Counted from the stretch's first letter, positions 21,585-32,698 are shown. The stretch: DNA of 64,000 nt from Pseudomonas sp. Root71 (GCF_001429045.1 NZ_LMHY01000022.1:86320-150319); one strand, 5' to 3'. The notes: generated by a model not told the origin, from the sequence alone. Program-made: numbers and translations.

Positions 21585-21974
21585 ATGAGCATTACTCGTT
21601 ACGGCACCGGCAGCACCGCCGCTGGCGGTCAGCCTCGTCCATTCGCCCGCGCTGTCGAAGCCGATGGCTGGCTGCACGTGTCTGGCCAGGTGCCGGCGCT
21701 GGATGGCGAGATCATTGTCGGTGGCATCGTCGAGCAGACCCACCAGGCCATGAAGAACCTGATCGCGATTCTCGAAGAGGCAGGTTTCGGCCTGGAAGAC
21801 GTGGTGCGTGCCGGCGTGTGGCTGGAGGATCCACGGGATTTCACGAGTTTCAACAAGGTCTTCTCCGAGTACTTCAAGCCCGAACACGCACCAGCGCGGG
21901 CCTGCGTGCAGGCGAACATGATGGTCGACTGCAAGGTCGAGATTGACTGCATTGCGTACAAGAAGAAGGCTTGA
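21585..21974 (+). CDS. RidA family protein (enamine/imine deaminase)
   Basis: A 129-residue member of the RidA/YjgF/YER057c family. RidA proteins hydrolyse the reactive enamine or imine intermediates released by PLP-dependent dehydratases. The catalytic arginine lies in the conserved ARACVQANMMVDCKVEIDC segment near residue 105, and the DGWLHVSGQVP and GGIVEQTHQAMKNL segments match the family. A CAGGAG site precedes the ATG. It is the first gene of a cluster with an IclR regulator, a PLP-dependent D-amino-acid deaminase-like enzyme and a KDG kinase, so a housekeeping role for the dehydratase in this cluster is likely. It is more distant from the E. coli RidA type (longer N terminus ITRYGTGSTAAGGQ). 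Confidence 0.88.
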   Translation: MSITRYGTGSTAAGGQPRPFARAVEADGWLHVSGQVPALDGEIIVGGIVEQTHQAMKNLIAILEEAGFGLEDVVRAGVWLEDPRDFTSFNKVFSEYFKPEHAPARACVQANMMVDCKVEIDCIAYKKKA

Positions 21975-21989
21975 GTCCGCGGTTGCTCT

Positions 21990-22082
21990 TGTAGGAGCTG
22001 CCGAAGGCTGCGATCTTCTGGCGTTTTTTGATGGGTGCAGCCAAGACAGGATCAAAAGATCGCAGCCTGCGGCAGCTCCTAC
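21990..22082. repeat. REP doublet (inverted pair)
   Basis: Inverted arms TGTAGGAGCTGCCGAAGGC... (from 21990) and ...GCCTGCGGCAGCTCCTAC (to 22082) of the same family as the doublets around nfuA. It sits between RidA and the IclR gene, inside what looks like one operon. Confidence 0.8.
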
Positions 22083-22109
22083 GGGCGACTATGAATGGGA
22101 ACCACTGAA

Positions 22110-22874
22110 ATGACCGAAGACACCATCAAGCGCCGGGCACGCGGGCTGGACCGGGCGTTCGATATCCTCGATTTCCTCAAGGAGATCGGCCAGCCCCTGC
22201 GTCCGAATGACATCGCCAACGGCATCGGCAGCCCCAAATCCACGGTCTACGAACTGGTGGCCTCGCTGCTGGAGCGACGGATCCTGGAACCGGTGGGCAA
22301 GGACGGTCATGTCTACCTCGGTCGCCAGTTGTACTTTCTCGGGCAGGCACACCTGCGGCATTTCGACCTGACCCGCGAGGCCGATCACGCCTTGCAGGAC
22401 ATCGTCAGCCAGACCGGTGAAACGGCGCAGATGTGCCTGCTCAACGGGCGCAAGTACACCGTCGCGCTGATGAAGGAGGGGGAGCGGCATTTCCGCATTT
22501 CCTCGGACATCGGCGAAAACGCGCCCATCCCCTGGACCGCATCCGGGCGCCTGTTGCTGGCGCACCTGAGCGACCAGGCTATCGTCGACCTGATCGACCA
22601 CGACGACTTCATCCTGCCCAATGGCGATCGCCTGGAACTTGCGCAGTTTCTCAAGGAAATCCGTCAGGCCGGTATCGATGGTTTCTTTTCCTTCGATAGC
22701 GTGGCCGATACTTTTACCCATTGCTTCGCCGCCCCGGTCAAAGACCCCGACGGCGTGGCCATCGCGACCCTGTGCATCGTCGCCCCACGGGCCGATGCCA
22801 AGAACAACTACAACGACTACCGCCGGGTGCTGATCGCAAGCGCCAACAGCCTGGCCCGTCGCATCAACGAATAA
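22110..22874 (+). CDS. IclR family transcriptional regulator
   Basis: A 254-residue IclR-type regulator. The N-terminal winged helix-turn-helix is visible at GLDRAFDILDFLKEIGQPLRPNDIANGIGSPKSTVYELVASL (given in part: GSPKSTVYELV is the recognition helix), followed by the ligand-binding IclR domain (DIGENAPIPWTASGRLLLAHL, FCFAAPV-like segment, IVAPRADAKNN). The ATG at 22110 is preferred because a GGGA lies 9 bases before it; an ATG at 22095 in the same frame lacks one. It is placed between RidA and the PLP enzyme and probably controls the cluster in response to its substrate. IclR proteins next to KdgK genes often respond to sugar acids, but the effector is not deducible here. Confidence 0.9.
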   Translation: MTEDTIKRRARGLDRAFDILDFLKEIGQPLRPNDIANGIGSPKSTVYELVASLLERRILEPVGKDGHVYLGRQLYFLGQAHLRHFDLTREADHALQDIVSQTGETAQMCLLNGRKYTVALMKEGERHFRISSDIGENAPIPWTASGRLLLAHLSDQAIVDLIDHDDFILPNGDRLELAQFLKEIRQAGIDGFFSFDSVADTFTHCFAAPVKDPDGVAIATLCIVAPRADAKNNYNDYRRVLIASANSLARRINE

Positions 22875-22913
22875 CAGCGGCTACCTGCGGCCGCGTGAAC
22901 GAGGAGTTCGACC

Positions 22914-24131
22914 ATGTCTTCTGTCCCCAATACTGCCGCCGTGGAAAAAGGCACCGCGCCCAAGGGCGCCAGCCTGGTGCGTGACGTCAGCTTGCCTGCG
23001 CTGGTACTGCACCGCGATGCGCTGGAACACAACATTCGCTGGATGCAGGCGTTCGTCAGCGACAGCGGCGCGGAACTGGCGCCCCATGGCAAAACCAGCA
23101 TGACCCCGGCGTTGTTCCGTCGCCAACTGGACGCCGGTGCCTGGGGTATCACCCTGGCAAGCGCCACGCAAACCCGGGCGGCCTACGCCCATGGGGTACG
23201 CCGGGTGCTGATGGCCAACCAGTTGGTCGGCACGCCGAACATGGCATTGATCGCCGACCTGCTGGCCGACCCGACGTTCGACTTCTATTGCATGGTCGAT
23301 CACCCGGACAACGTCGCCGACCTCGGCGCTTATTTCGCCTCCCGTGGTGTGCGCCTGAACGTCATGATCGAATACGGTGTGGTGGGTGGACGTTGCGGTT
23401 GCCGCAGCGAGCAGCAAGTGCTGGATCTGGCCAAGGCCATCGGCGCACAACCGGCGCTGGCCCTGACCGGGATCGAAGGCTACGAAGGCGTGATCCATGG
23501 CGATCACGCGGTGACCGGCATTCGTGATTTCGCCGAGTCACTGGTGCGTCTGGCGGTGCAATTGCAGGACAGCGCAGCCTTCGCCATTGCCAAGCCGATC
23601 ATCACTGCATCGGGTTCGGCCTGGTATGACCTGATTGCCGAGTCCTTTGAAGCACAGAACGCCGCCGGGCGCTTCCTCAGCGTACTGCGTCCCGGCAGCT
23701 ACGTGGCTCATGACCATGGCATCTACAAGGAAGCGCAGTGTTGCGTGCTCGACCGTCGCAGCGACCTGCACGAGGGCCTGCGTCCGGCGCTGGAAGTGTG
23801 GGCGCATGTGCAGTCGCTGCCGGAGCCGGGGTTTGCGGTGATTGCCCTGGGCAAGCGCGACGTGGCCTACGACGCCGGTTTGCCGGTGCCATTGCTGCGT
23901 TACAAGGCAGGCACCGTGCCGGCCAAGGGCGATGATGTGGGCGCCTGCAAAGTGACCGCGGTGATGGACCAGCATGCGTTCATGACCGTGGCGCCGGGGG
24001 TTGATCTGCGGGTGGGCGACATCATTTCGTTTGGTACCTCGCACCCGTGCCTGACGTTCGATAAATGGCGTGTTGGCTGCCTGGTGGATGAGCAACTGAA
24101 CGTTATCGAGACCATGGAAACCTGTTTCTAA
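22914..24131 (+). CDS. D-serine dehydratase-like / amino acid deaminase, fold-III PLP enzyme (possible D-glucosaminate dehydratase)
   Basis: A 405-residue PLP enzyme of the alanine racemase fold (DSD1 / D-threonine aldolase family). The PLP lysine lies in APHGKTSMTP near residue 60, and the C-terminal metal ligands are in the SHPCLTFDKW motif (His-X-Cys) near residue 380. Such enzymes remove water and ammonia from D-3-hydroxyamino acids such as D-serine, or cleave D-threonine. Neighbours are a RidA protein, which hydrolyses the enamine such enzymes release, and a 2-keto-3-deoxygluconate kinase. D-Glucosaminate dehydratases of pseudomonads are PLP- and Mn-dependent and give 2-keto-3-deoxygluconate, so this substrate would explain the neighbour; that is inference. 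A GAGGAG site precedes the ATG. Confidence 0.87.
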   Translation: MSSVPNTAAVEKGTAPKGASLVRDVSLPALVLHRDALEHNIRWMQAFVSDSGAELAPHGKTSMTPALFRRQLDAGAWGITLASATQTRAAYAHGVRRVLMANQLVGTPNMALIADLLADPTFDFYCMVDHPDNVADLGAYFASRGVRLNVMIEYGVVGGRCGCRSEQQVLDLAKAIGAQPALALTGIEGYEGVIHGDHAVTGIRDFAESLVRLAVQLQDSAAFAIAKPIITASGSAWYDLIAESFEAQNAAGRFLSVLRPGSYVAHDHGIYKEAQCCVLDRRSDLHEGLRPALEVWAHVQSLPEPGFAVIALGKRDVAYDAGLPVPLLRYKAGTVPAKGDDVGACKVTAVMDQHAFMTVAPGVDLRVGDIISFGTSHPCLTFDKWRVGCLVDEQLNVIETMETCF

Positions 24132-24152
24132 GACTGAAACCCGCGGCGCGGC

Positions 24153-24226
24153 TTTCACGAGCAATCCCGCTCCTACAGGGTTTGTGTACACCGAAGATCC
24201 AATGTGGGAGCGGGCTTGCTCGCGAA
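24153..24226. repeat. REP doublet, diverged
   Basis: Inverted arms CGAGCAATCCCGCTCCTACAG (around 24158-24178) and TGTGGGAGCGGGCTTGCTCG (24203-24222) of the second REP family. The left arm is diverged (CCTACAG instead of CCCACAG). It lies between the PLP enzyme gene and kdgK. Confidence 0.75.
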
Positions 24227-24258
24227 GAGGCTCTACCAGACAAAAGAGAAATCCGCGT

Positions 24259-25191
24259 ATGAACACCATCAACACCCTGGGCCCCCATACTCCACGCATC
24301 GCCCTGATCGGCGAATGCATGATCGAGTTGCAGCATCGCGCCGACGGCAGCCTGCAACAAAGTTTCGGCGGCGACACCTTGAATACGGCGGTGTACCTGT
24401 CCCGGGAACTGGCAGAGGACGGCTGCGTGGACTACGTCACCGCCCTGGGCGATGACAGTTTCAGCGACGCGATGTGCCAGGGCTGGGCGGCGGAAAACAT
24501 CGGCCTCACCATGGTTCAGCGCCTGCCCGGACGCCTGCCGGGCTTGTATTGCATCCAGACTGACGCCGCCGGTGAGCGACGTTTTCTGTACTGGCGCAAT
24601 GAAGCGGCCGTCCGCGATTGCTTCACCACCCCGGCCGCCGCGCCGATCCTCGCGGCGCTGCCGGATTACGACGTGCTGTATTTCAGCGGCATCACCCTGG
24701 CGGTACTCGGCGCGCAAGGTCGGGAAAAACTGCTGGAAACCCTGATCGAAGCCCGCCAGCGCGATGCGCGGATCGTGTTCGACAACAACTACCGGCCACG
24801 GCTGTGGGCATCGGTCGAGGATGCACAAGCGGCGTATCGCTGCGTGCTGTCACATGTCGACCTGGCGTTGCTGACGGTGGAGGACGAACAGGCGTTGTTC
24901 GGTTATGCCGATTGTGACGCGGTGTTTGCCGCGTATGCGCAGATCGGTACGCCGGAAGTCGTGCTCAAGCGCGGTGCCCAGGCGTGCCTGATTCGTTGTG
25001 ATGGTGAGTCATTCGAGGTGCCGGCGCAGAAGGTCGAGCGGGTGGTGGACACCACGGCGGCGGGGGATTCGTTCAGCGCGGCGTATCTGGCTTCGCGGCT
25101 CAAGGGCGGGAGTCCTGCGGACGCCGCCGAGGCCGGGCATCGGCTGGCGAGCCGGGTGATTCAGGTGCCGGGGGCGCTGATTCCGAAGTAA
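24259..25191 (+). CDS. kdgK: 2-dehydro-3-deoxygluconokinase (PfkB family)
   Basis: A 310-residue PfkB-family sugar kinase most like KdgK, which phosphorylates 2-keto-3-deoxygluconate to KDPG for the Entner-Doudoroff pathway. Motifs: IALIGECMIELQ at the N terminus, FGGDTLNTAVYL in the substrate site, NYRPRLW, and the ATP-site signature DTTAAGDSFSAAYLASRL with the catalytic aspartate of GDSF. The start MNTINTLGPH has only a weak AGAGA site; the open frame extends upstream through REP DNA and is not real there. It lies behind the D-serine-dehydratase-like gene in the same direction, consistent with one pathway that ends in KDG. Confidence 0.9.
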   Translation: MNTINTLGPHTPRIALIGECMIELQHRADGSLQQSFGGDTLNTAVYLSRELAEDGCVDYVTALGDDSFSDAMCQGWAAENIGLTMVQRLPGRLPGLYCIQTDAAGERRFLYWRNEAAVRDCFTTPAAAPILAALPDYDVLYFSGITLAVLGAQGREKLLETLIEARQRDARIVFDNNYRPRLWASVEDAQAAYRCVLSHVDLALLTVEDEQALFGYADCDAVFAAYAQIGTPEVVLKRGAQACLIRCDGESFEVPAQKVERVVDTTAAGDSFSAAYLASRLKGGSPADAAEAGHRLASRVIQVPGALIPK

Positions 25192-25221
25192 GAGGTGAAT
25201 GGCCGCTGGCTGCGCCAACGG

Positions 25222-25313
25222 ATCGCGAGCAAGCTCGCTCCCACAGGGATTAGTGAGTTGCAATAGATAGCAGCCACACCGACTACCTCTGTGGGAGCGA
25301 GCTTGCTCGCGAT
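25222..25313. repeat. REP doublet (inverted pair)
   Basis: Perfect 25-base inverted arms at 25222-25246 and 25289-25313 (CTGTGGGAGCGAGCTTGCTC and complement), 42 bases apart, between the convergent kdgK and parvulin genes. Confidence 0.85.
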
Positions 25314-25333
25314 GGGGGCCGAAAGCCAACCAC

Positions 25334-25609
25334 TCAATCCCGGTAAAACACCTGCACCAGGTGATACCCGAACTTGCTCTTGATCGGCCCATGCACCACC
25401 CGCAGGGGCTTCTTGAAGATCACCGCATCGATCACGCCGACCATCTGCCCCGGCCGCACCTCACCGAGATCGCCGCCGCGCTTGCCCGATGGGCAGGTCG
25501 AATACTTCTTGGCCAGCACATCGAACGCTTCACCCTTGGCGATACGTTGTTTGAGCTGCTCGGCTTCTTCCGAGGTTTTCACCAGAATATGGCGGGCTTG
25601 AGCTTTCAT
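25334..25609 (-). CDS. ppiC: Parvulin-type peptidyl-prolyl cis/trans isomerase
   Basis: A 91-residue free-standing parvulin domain. It speeds cis/trans isomerisation of Xaa-Pro bonds during folding, in the cytoplasm because there is no signal peptide. The domain is complete: QARHILVKTSEEAEQL at the start, the CPSGKRGGDLGEVRPGQMV core, and the C-terminal GPIKSKFGYHLVQVF. The length equals E. coli PpiC (93). A second, similar gene is at 40129-40410. The two share the fold signature but differ widely in sequence (for example VVHGPIKSKFGYHL versus VVQGPVKTQFGFHL), so they are old paralogues. Confidence 0.93.
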   Translation of the reverse strand: MKAQARHILVKTSEEAEQLKQRIAKGEAFDVLAKKYSTCPSGKRGGDLGEVRPGQMVGVIDAVIFKKPLRVVHGPIKSKFGYHLVQVFYRD

Positions 25610-25674
25610 TGGCGGTACCTTGCAACGGTGGTGGCTATGTGGGTGGCAGCGGGCGCGCGCGATTATGCCTCAAC

Positions 25675-28212
25675 TCAGTCCGGTTGACTGATCATCGTGC
25701 GAATCTTGTTGGCCAGCAGGTCGATGGAAAACGGCTTGGCCACCATGTCCATGCCTTCTTCGAGGAAACCCTGGCGCTCGGCGGCGATCTCGGCGTAACC
25801 GGTCATGAACAGCACTTTCAGTTCAGGACGATGCTGGCGGGCGATTTCCGCCAGTTGGCGGCCGTTCATGCCCGGTAAGCCAACGTCGGTCACCAGCAGG
25901 TCCACCCGCAGGTCCGACTCCAGCAGCGGCAGGGCGCCCTTGGCATCTTCGGCTTCATGGGCGCGGTAACCGAGCTCCTTGAGCAGGTCCAGCACCAGCA
26001 TGCGCACCGCCGCATCGTCCTCGACCAGCATCACGGTTTCGCCGGCAATCGCCGCCGGTGCCTCGCTGATGACAGGCGACAAAACCTGTTCCGGTTCGGT
26101 TGAATGCAGGCGCGGCAGGTACAAGCGCACGCTGGTGCCCCGTCCGGGCAGGCTGAACAGGTTGACGTGGCCCCCCGTTTGCTGGGCAAAACCGTAAATC
26201 ATCGACAAGCCCAGACCGGTGCCCTGGCCGATGGGCTTGGTGGTGAAGAACGGGTCGAATGCCTTGGCCAGCACCGAGGGCGTCATGCCGGTGCCGTTGT
26301 CGCTGACGGCAATCATCACGTAGTCGCCGGCCTTGACCGGTTCCAGGGTCGTGATGTCGCTGCCGTCGAGGTACACATTGGCGGTTTCAATCTGCAACTG
26401 GCCGCCATCGGGCATGGCGTCCCGGGCATTGATCACCAGGTTGAGCAAGGCGTTTTCCAGCTGGCTGACATCGGTGCTGACCCGCCAGATGTTCTCGGCC
26501 AGTTGCAGGTTGAGCTCGATGTGGTCGCCCTTGGTACGACTGAACAAGTCTACGAGCGAGTGAATCAAGTCGTTGGGGTTCAGCGGCTTGCGGTTGAGCG
26601 ACTGACGTCGGGAAAACGCCAGCAGGCGATGGGTGAGGGCGGCGGCACGGTTGGCCGAGGACACGGCCGCTTCGGTGAATCGGCCGATCTCGCTGGTGCG
26701 GCCGTCGGCAATGTAGCGTTGCATCAGGTCGAGGCTGCCGATGATGCCGGTGAGCATGTTGTTGAAGTCATGGGCGATGCCGCCGGTAAGCTGGCCGACC
26801 GCTTCCATTTTCTGCGCATGGCGCAAGGCCTCTTCGGCACGCTCGCGCTCGAACATCTCGCTCTGCAAACGCTCGTTGGCCTCGGCCAATTGGCGGGTGC
26901 GGGCGGCAACCCGTTCTTCAAGGGTTTCGTTGAGGTTGCGCAGGGCTTCTTCGGTCTTTTTGCGTTCGGTTTCGTCGATCACGAAGATGTAGAAACCGTT
27001 CACCGCGCCATCCGCGCCGTGGCGTGGCAGGTAATTCATCAAGGCCTGGCGGATGCTGCCGTCGCGGTGCGGCGTGCTGATGCTGAAGCAGCAAGGCCGG
27101 CCGGACAGTGCCTCAGTGATGTACGGGGCGCGCAGTGCATAGGCTTGTTCGCCAATCACTTCAAGAATGGTCCGCCCGTAAAGCTCTTGCGGCGTCAGCC
27201 CATACCAGTCCAGGTACGCCGCATTGTTCAGGCGAAAGCGTTCTTCACGGTCGACGTAGCTGATCAGGATCGGCATGGCGTTGATGATCAGTTGCAGCTC
27301 GGTCTGGCTCTGGCGCAGGGCCTGTTCGGTGTGTTTGCGCTCGGTCAGGTCCAGCGCCGCGCCGAGGAAACGCATCGGCCGGCCATGGTGATCCTTGTAG
27401 CAGCGTCCGCGGGCGAATACCCAGCGCATCTGGCCGTCGGTTTGCAGCAGGCGATATTCCTCGGCGTATTCGCTGCCTTGGGTGATGCAATGCTTGATGC
27501 TGCGGGCGATCAGGGCACGGTCTTCGGGGTGTACGCCGTGCAGGTACTGACTGATCGGCAACTGACTGGCCATGGCCGGGTCGATGCCGTGCAACTGGGC
27601 AAAATGCGCATCGGCGATGAAACGGTCCTCGCTGATGTCCCAGTCCCAGGTGCCGACCGCATCGGTGGCGGCAAGGGCCAGTTGCAGGCGTTCCTCGGTT
27701 TCACGCTGGGCCTTGAGGCTGGCCGCCGAGCGCTGTTCGAGTTCGAGGGCGATGCGCCGGCGTTCGTTGGTTTCAATGGCGGTGACCAGGATCCCGGCCA
27801 CTTCGGCACTTTCGTCGCGGATCGGGCTGTAGGTCAGGTCGAGCCAGAAGTCCGACTCCCGGTCCCCGCGTTGCAGGGTAAAGCGCTGCTCACTGTAGGT
27901 TCGCACCTGACCTTGCAAGACGGCGTTGTAGATCGGGTCGGTAAAGTCTTGCAACTCTGGCCAGATCAGGTGCGTCGGTTGTCCGAAAGCGTGTGGATGC
28001 TTGCTCCCGGCGAGCAGGGCGAAGCCGTCATTGTAGATCTGCGTCAGTTGCGGGCCCCATAGCAACAGCATCGGCATCGGTGAGTGAATGACGATGTCCA
28101 CGGCGGTTCGCAGGCTTTGTGGCCAAGTGCTGGCAGCGCCCAGCGGGCTGCTGGCCCAGTCGATTCGGGCGATCAAGGCCTGGGCATCGCTGGCGGTTGG
28201 TGTTGCGTTCAT
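25675..28212 (-). CDS. PAS-domain hybrid sensor histidine kinase / response regulator
   Basis: An 845-residue cytoplasmic hybrid kinase without membrane helices. Order: a PAS/GAF-like sensor about 20-150 ([34 protein letters not shown]), two further PAS domains with PAC motifs about 180-300 and 310-425, a coiled coil about 425-465, HisKA with His481 in [11 protein letters not shown], an HATPase domain ([18 protein letters not shown]), and a C-terminal receiver with Asp776 in [12 protein letters not shown]. The ATG at 28212 follows an AGGA site; a GTG five codons upstream is possible. The WASSPLG start is typical of Pseudomonas kinases that sense light or redox, but no LOV cysteine motif was found. 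Partner and output gene are not nearby; the attached receiver suggests a phosphorelay. Confidence 0.9.
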   Translation of the reverse strand: MNATPTASDAQALIARIDWASSPLGAASTWPQSLRTAVDIVIHSPMPMLLLWGPQLTQIYNDGFALLAGSKHPHAFGQPTHLIWPELQDFTDPIYNAVLQGQVRTYSEQRFTLQRGDRESDFWLDLTYSPIRDESAEVAGILVTAIETNERRRIALELEQRSAASLKAQRETEERLQLALAATDAVGTWDWDISEDRFIADAHFAQLHGIDPAMASQLPISQYLHGVHPEDRALIARSIKHCITQGSEYAEEYRLLQTDGQMRWVFARGRCYKDHHGRPMRFLGAALDLTERKHTEQALRQSQTELQLIINAMPILISYVDREERFRLNNAAYLDWYGLTPQELYGRTILEVIGEQAYALRAPYITEALSGRPCCFSISTPHRDGSIRQALMNYLPRHGADGAVNGFYIFVIDETERKKTEEALRNLNETLEERVAARTRQLAEANERLQSEMFERERAEEALRHAQKMEAVGQLTGGIAHDFNNMLTGIIGSLDLMQRYIADGRTSEIGRFTEAAVSSANRAAALTHRLLAFSRRQSLNRKPLNPNDLIHSLVDLFSRTKGDHIELNLQLAENIWRVSTDVSQLENALLNLVINARDAMPDGGQLQIETANVYLDGSDITTLEPVKAGDYVMIAVSDNGTGMTPSVLAKAFDPFFTTKPIGQGTGLGLSMIYGFAQQTGGHVNLFSLPGRGTSVRLYLPRLHSTEPEQVLSPVISEAPAAIAGETVMLVEDDAAVRMLVLDLLKELGYRAHEAEDAKGALPLLESDLRVDLLVTDVGLPGMNGRQLAEIARQHRPELKVLFMTGYAEIAAERQGFLEEGMDMVAKPFSIDLLANKIRTMISQPD

Positions 28213-28335
28213 CAAAGAGTCCTGCACGTGAGTCGCTTTGGCTGACGTCTATTCTTGCACAGGTGGTTGAAGCTGGAGGATTCGTCGGCGCGAGTGGTTC
28301 AGAGACACCGATTCCACAGGGATTTGCGTGGTGCT

Positions 28336-30291
<1,956 letters not shown>

Positions 30292-30328
30292 GGTTTGCCT
30301 CTTTTTGTTGGCGAGTGCTGCGCACTCG

Positions 30329-30390
30329 ATCGCGAGCAAGCTCGCTCCCACAGACACCACAGAACCTGTGGGAGCGAGCTTGCTCGCGAT
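30329..30390. repeat. REP doublet (inverted pair)
   Basis: Perfect 25-base inverted arms (30329-30353 and 30366-30390), 12 bases apart, in the 125-base gap between bdhA and aacS. It may reduce or process the polycistronic message between the two genes. Confidence 0.85.
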
Positions 30391-30416
30391 GAACGATAAC
30401 GCGGTCTGGCAGATGA

Positions 30417-31190
30417 TCACTGCGCCAACCACCCACCATCAACATTCCACGCCGCGCCGCGTACCTGGCTGCCGGCTTCGCTGCACAAAAACAACACCAG
30501 TTCACCCAGTTGCGGCGGTGTCACGAACTCCAGTGATGGCTGCTTTTCAGCGAGCAGATCATGCTGCGCCTGCTGCGGATCAACCCCGCTGGCGGCACGA
30601 TCATCAATCTGCTTTTGCACCAGTGGCGTCAATACCCAGCCTGGGCAGATCGCGTTGCAGGTGACCTGGGTGGTCGCGGTCTCCAGCGCGACCACTTTGG
30701 TCAGGCCGATCACCCCGTGTTTGGCGGCGACATAAGCTGACTTGCCCACCGAACCGACCAGGCCATGCACCGAGGCAATGTTGATCACCCGACCCCAGCC
30801 CTTGGCACGCATGCCCGGCAGGCTCAAGCGGGTGCTGTGGAACACCGACGACAGGTTGATGGCAATGATCGAATCCCAGCGCTCCACCGGGAACTCGTCC
30901 ACCGCTGCCACGTGTTGAATGCCTGCGTTGTTGACCAGAATGTCGACGCCGCCAAACTCACGTTCGGCGTAGGTGATCATGTCGGCAATTTGTGCCGGAT
31001 CGCTGACATCGGCGGGGTGATGGCCGACCTTGCCGCCGAACTGTTGCACCTGGGCGATCACTTGGGAGGCATCGCCAAAGCCGTTGAGGATCAGGTTGGC
31101 CCCGGCCTTGGCCAGGCTGAGGGCGATCCCCAGGCCGATGCCGCTGGTGGAACCGGTGACCAGTGCGGTCTTGCCCGAAAGAGTCGTCAT
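30417..31190 (-). CDS. bdhA: 3-hydroxybutyrate dehydrogenase (SDR family)
   Basis: A 257-residue classical short-chain dehydrogenase that oxidises D-3-hydroxybutyrate to acetoacetate with NAD. The cofactor motif is TGSTSGIGLGIA, then NNAGIQHVAAVDEFP, the catalytic Ser/Tyr/Lys in IASVHGLVGSVGKSAYVAAKHG, and CNAICPGWVLTPLVQKQIDD, which is the 3-HBDH-specific segment. The start MTTLSGKTALVTG is chosen; five codons upstream are also open. It begins 7 bases behind the GntP permease gene in the same direction, so they form an operon. Confidence 0.95.
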   Translation of the reverse strand: MTTLSGKTALVTGSTSGIGLGIALSLAKAGANLILNGFGDASQVIAQVQQFGGKVGHHPADVSDPAQIADMITYAEREFGGVDILVNNAGIQHVAAVDEFPVERWDSIIAINLSSVFHSTRLSLPGMRAKGWGRVINIASVHGLVGSVGKSAYVAAKHGVIGLTKVVALETATTQVTCNAICPGWVLTPLVQKQIDDRAASGVDPQQAQHDLLAEKQPSLEFVTPPQLGELVLFLCSEAGSQVRGAAWNVDGGWLAQ

Positions 31191-31197
31191 GAATACC

Positions 31198-32589
31198 TCA
31201 CACAATGCCAGTGGCGTAGAAAGTGCCGATCACCACGAAAACCGCCAGGGTCTTGATCAGCGTAATACAGAAAATGTCTTTGTAAGCCTCGCGGTGGGTC
31301 AGCCCGGTGACCGCCAGCAGGGTGATCACCGCGCCGTTGTGCGGCAAGGTGTCCATGCCGCCGCTGGCCATCGCGGCAACCCGGTGCAGCACTTCCAGCG
31401 GAATGTTCGCCGCATGGGCGGCGCTGATGAACTGTTCGGACATCGCCGCCAGCGCGATGCTCATGCCGCCCGAGGCGGAACCGGTGATGCCGGCCAGCAG
31501 GGTCACGGTAATCGCTTCGTTGACCAGTGGGTTGGGAATGCTCTTGAGCCAGTCGGCCAGCACCAGAAAGCCCGGCAAGGATGCGATCACGGCACCGAAA
31601 CCATATTCCGAGGCGGTGTTCATCGCCGCCAGCAATGCTCCGCTGACCGCACTTTTACTGCCCTCGGCGAGTTTGCTGCGAATCGCCTGGAAGCCAAACA
31701 CCAGCACCATGAGGATGCCGACCAGCAAGGCTGCCTGTACCGCCCAGATCGCCGTGAGCTTGGCGATTTCCGTGGTCACCGGCGCGGCCATGCCCGGTAG
31801 CGCCAGGCTGTGGGTCTTGCCGTACACCTGGGGAATCCAGTGGGTGAACAACAGGTTCATGATGCCCACCGCCAGCAGTGGCGAGAGCGCCAGCCACGGG
31901 TTGGGCAGCTTGAGGTCGGCGGCGGTTTCCGGCTCGTTGCGCAGGTCTGAACCATAGCCTTCACCGGCACGCTGCGCTTTGTTGCGCTGGCGCTGGAGAA
32001 ACAGCATGCCGGCGCAGAACACGAAGATCGTGCCGATCACCCCCAGCCACGGCGCCGCCCAGGCGGTGGTGTTGAAGAAGGTGCTGGGGATGATGTTCTG
32101 GATTTGTGGCGTACCGGGCAGGGCGTCCATGGTGAACGAGAAGGCGCCCAGGGCAATGGTCGCCGGGATCAGTCGCTTGGGGATGTTGCTCTGGCGGAAC
32201 ATTTCAGCGGCAAACGGGTAGACCGCGAACACCACCACAAACAACGATACGCCGCCGTAGGTCAGCAGGGCACAGACCAGCACGATCACCAGCATCGCCT
32301 GACGGGTGCCGAGCAAGCGAATGGCCGCCGCGACGATGGAGCGCGAGAAACCGGACAGTTCGATCAGCTTGCCGAACACCGCACCGAGCAGGAACACCGG
32401 GAAATACAGTTTGATGAAGCCGACCATTTTTTCCATGAACACCCCGGTGAAAGCGGGGGCGACGGCAGACGGGTCAGTCAGCAGGACAGCGCCGAGAGCG
32501 GCAATCGGGGCAAAGAGGATAACGCTGTAGCCACGGTAGGCAGCCAGCATCAGCAGCGCGAGGGCTGCCAAGGCAATGATCACACTCAT
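31198..32589 (-). CDS. GntP family permease, likely 3-hydroxybutyrate / short-chain acid importer
   Basis: A 463-residue membrane protein of the GntP family with about 12 hydrophobic segments. The N terminus MSVIIALAALALLMLAAYRG, FMEKMVGFIKLYFPVFLLGA, the SFTMDALPGTPQIQN loop and the ASGGMDTLPHNGAVITLL segment are typical of the branch found beside bdhA in pseudomonads. By context it imports 3-hydroxybutyrate or a related short-chain acid. It is the first gene behind a sigma-54 promoter and a possible activator site, with the HbcR-like regulator immediately upstream in the same direction. Confidence 0.9.
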   Translation of the reverse strand: MSVIIALAALALLMLAAYRGYSVILFAPIAALGAVLLTDPSAVAPAFTGVFMEKMVGFIKLYFPVFLLGAVFGKLIELSGFSRSIVAAAIRLLGTRQAMLVIVLVCALLTYGGVSLFVVVFAVYPFAAEMFRQSNIPKRLIPATIALGAFSFTMDALPGTPQIQNIIPSTFFNTTAWAAPWLGVIGTIFVFCAGMLFLQRQRNKAQRAGEGYGSDLRNEPETAADLKLPNPWLALSPLLAVGIMNLLFTHWIPQVYGKTHSLALPGMAAPVTTEIAKLTAIWAVQAALLVGILMVLVFGFQAIRSKLAEGSKSAVSGALLAAMNTASEYGFGAVIASLPGFLVLADWLKSIPNPLVNEAITVTLLAGITGSASGGMSIALAAMSEQFISAAHAANIPLEVLHRVAAMASGGMDTLPHNGAVITLLAVTGLTHREAYKDIFCITLIKTLAVFVVIGTFYATGIV

Positions 32590-32645
32590 GGTGTGTCTCC
32601 TGGGTTGTTATTTTTGTTGGGTGAAGCCTGGTAGGAGAGGCGTAT

Positions 32646-32661
32646 AGCGAGTTTTGTGCCA
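32646..32661 (-). promoter_or_regulatory. Sigma-54 (-24/-12) promoter of the 3-hydroxybutyrate operon
   Basis: On the minus strand TGGCACAAAACTCGCT matches the sigma-54 consensus TGGCAC-N5-TTGC at all but one base of the core, with exact GG-N10-GC spacing. It lies 57 bases upstream of the GntP permease start. The adjacent regulator carries the sigma-54-contacting GAFTGA motif, which agrees. Confidence 0.75.
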
Positions 32662-32675
32662 GATAGTTAAGTTGT

Positions 32676-32698
32676 TGAAATATAAGGATATATTTTCA
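32676..32698. promoter_or_regulatory. Candidate activator-binding inverted repeat
   Basis: TGAAATATA-AGGA-TATATTTTCA is a near-perfect inverted repeat just upstream of the -24/-12 promoter. Fis-type regulators of sigma-54 promoters bind such sites; here it is close (about 15 bases) to the promoter, which is nearer than usual. Assignment to the adjacent regulator is inference. Confidence 0.45.

Noticed and set aside
26104..28062. Plus-strand open frame opposite the hybrid sensor kinase
   Set aside because: Antisense shadow; the kinase on the minus strand has full PAS, HisKA, ATPase and receiver motifs.
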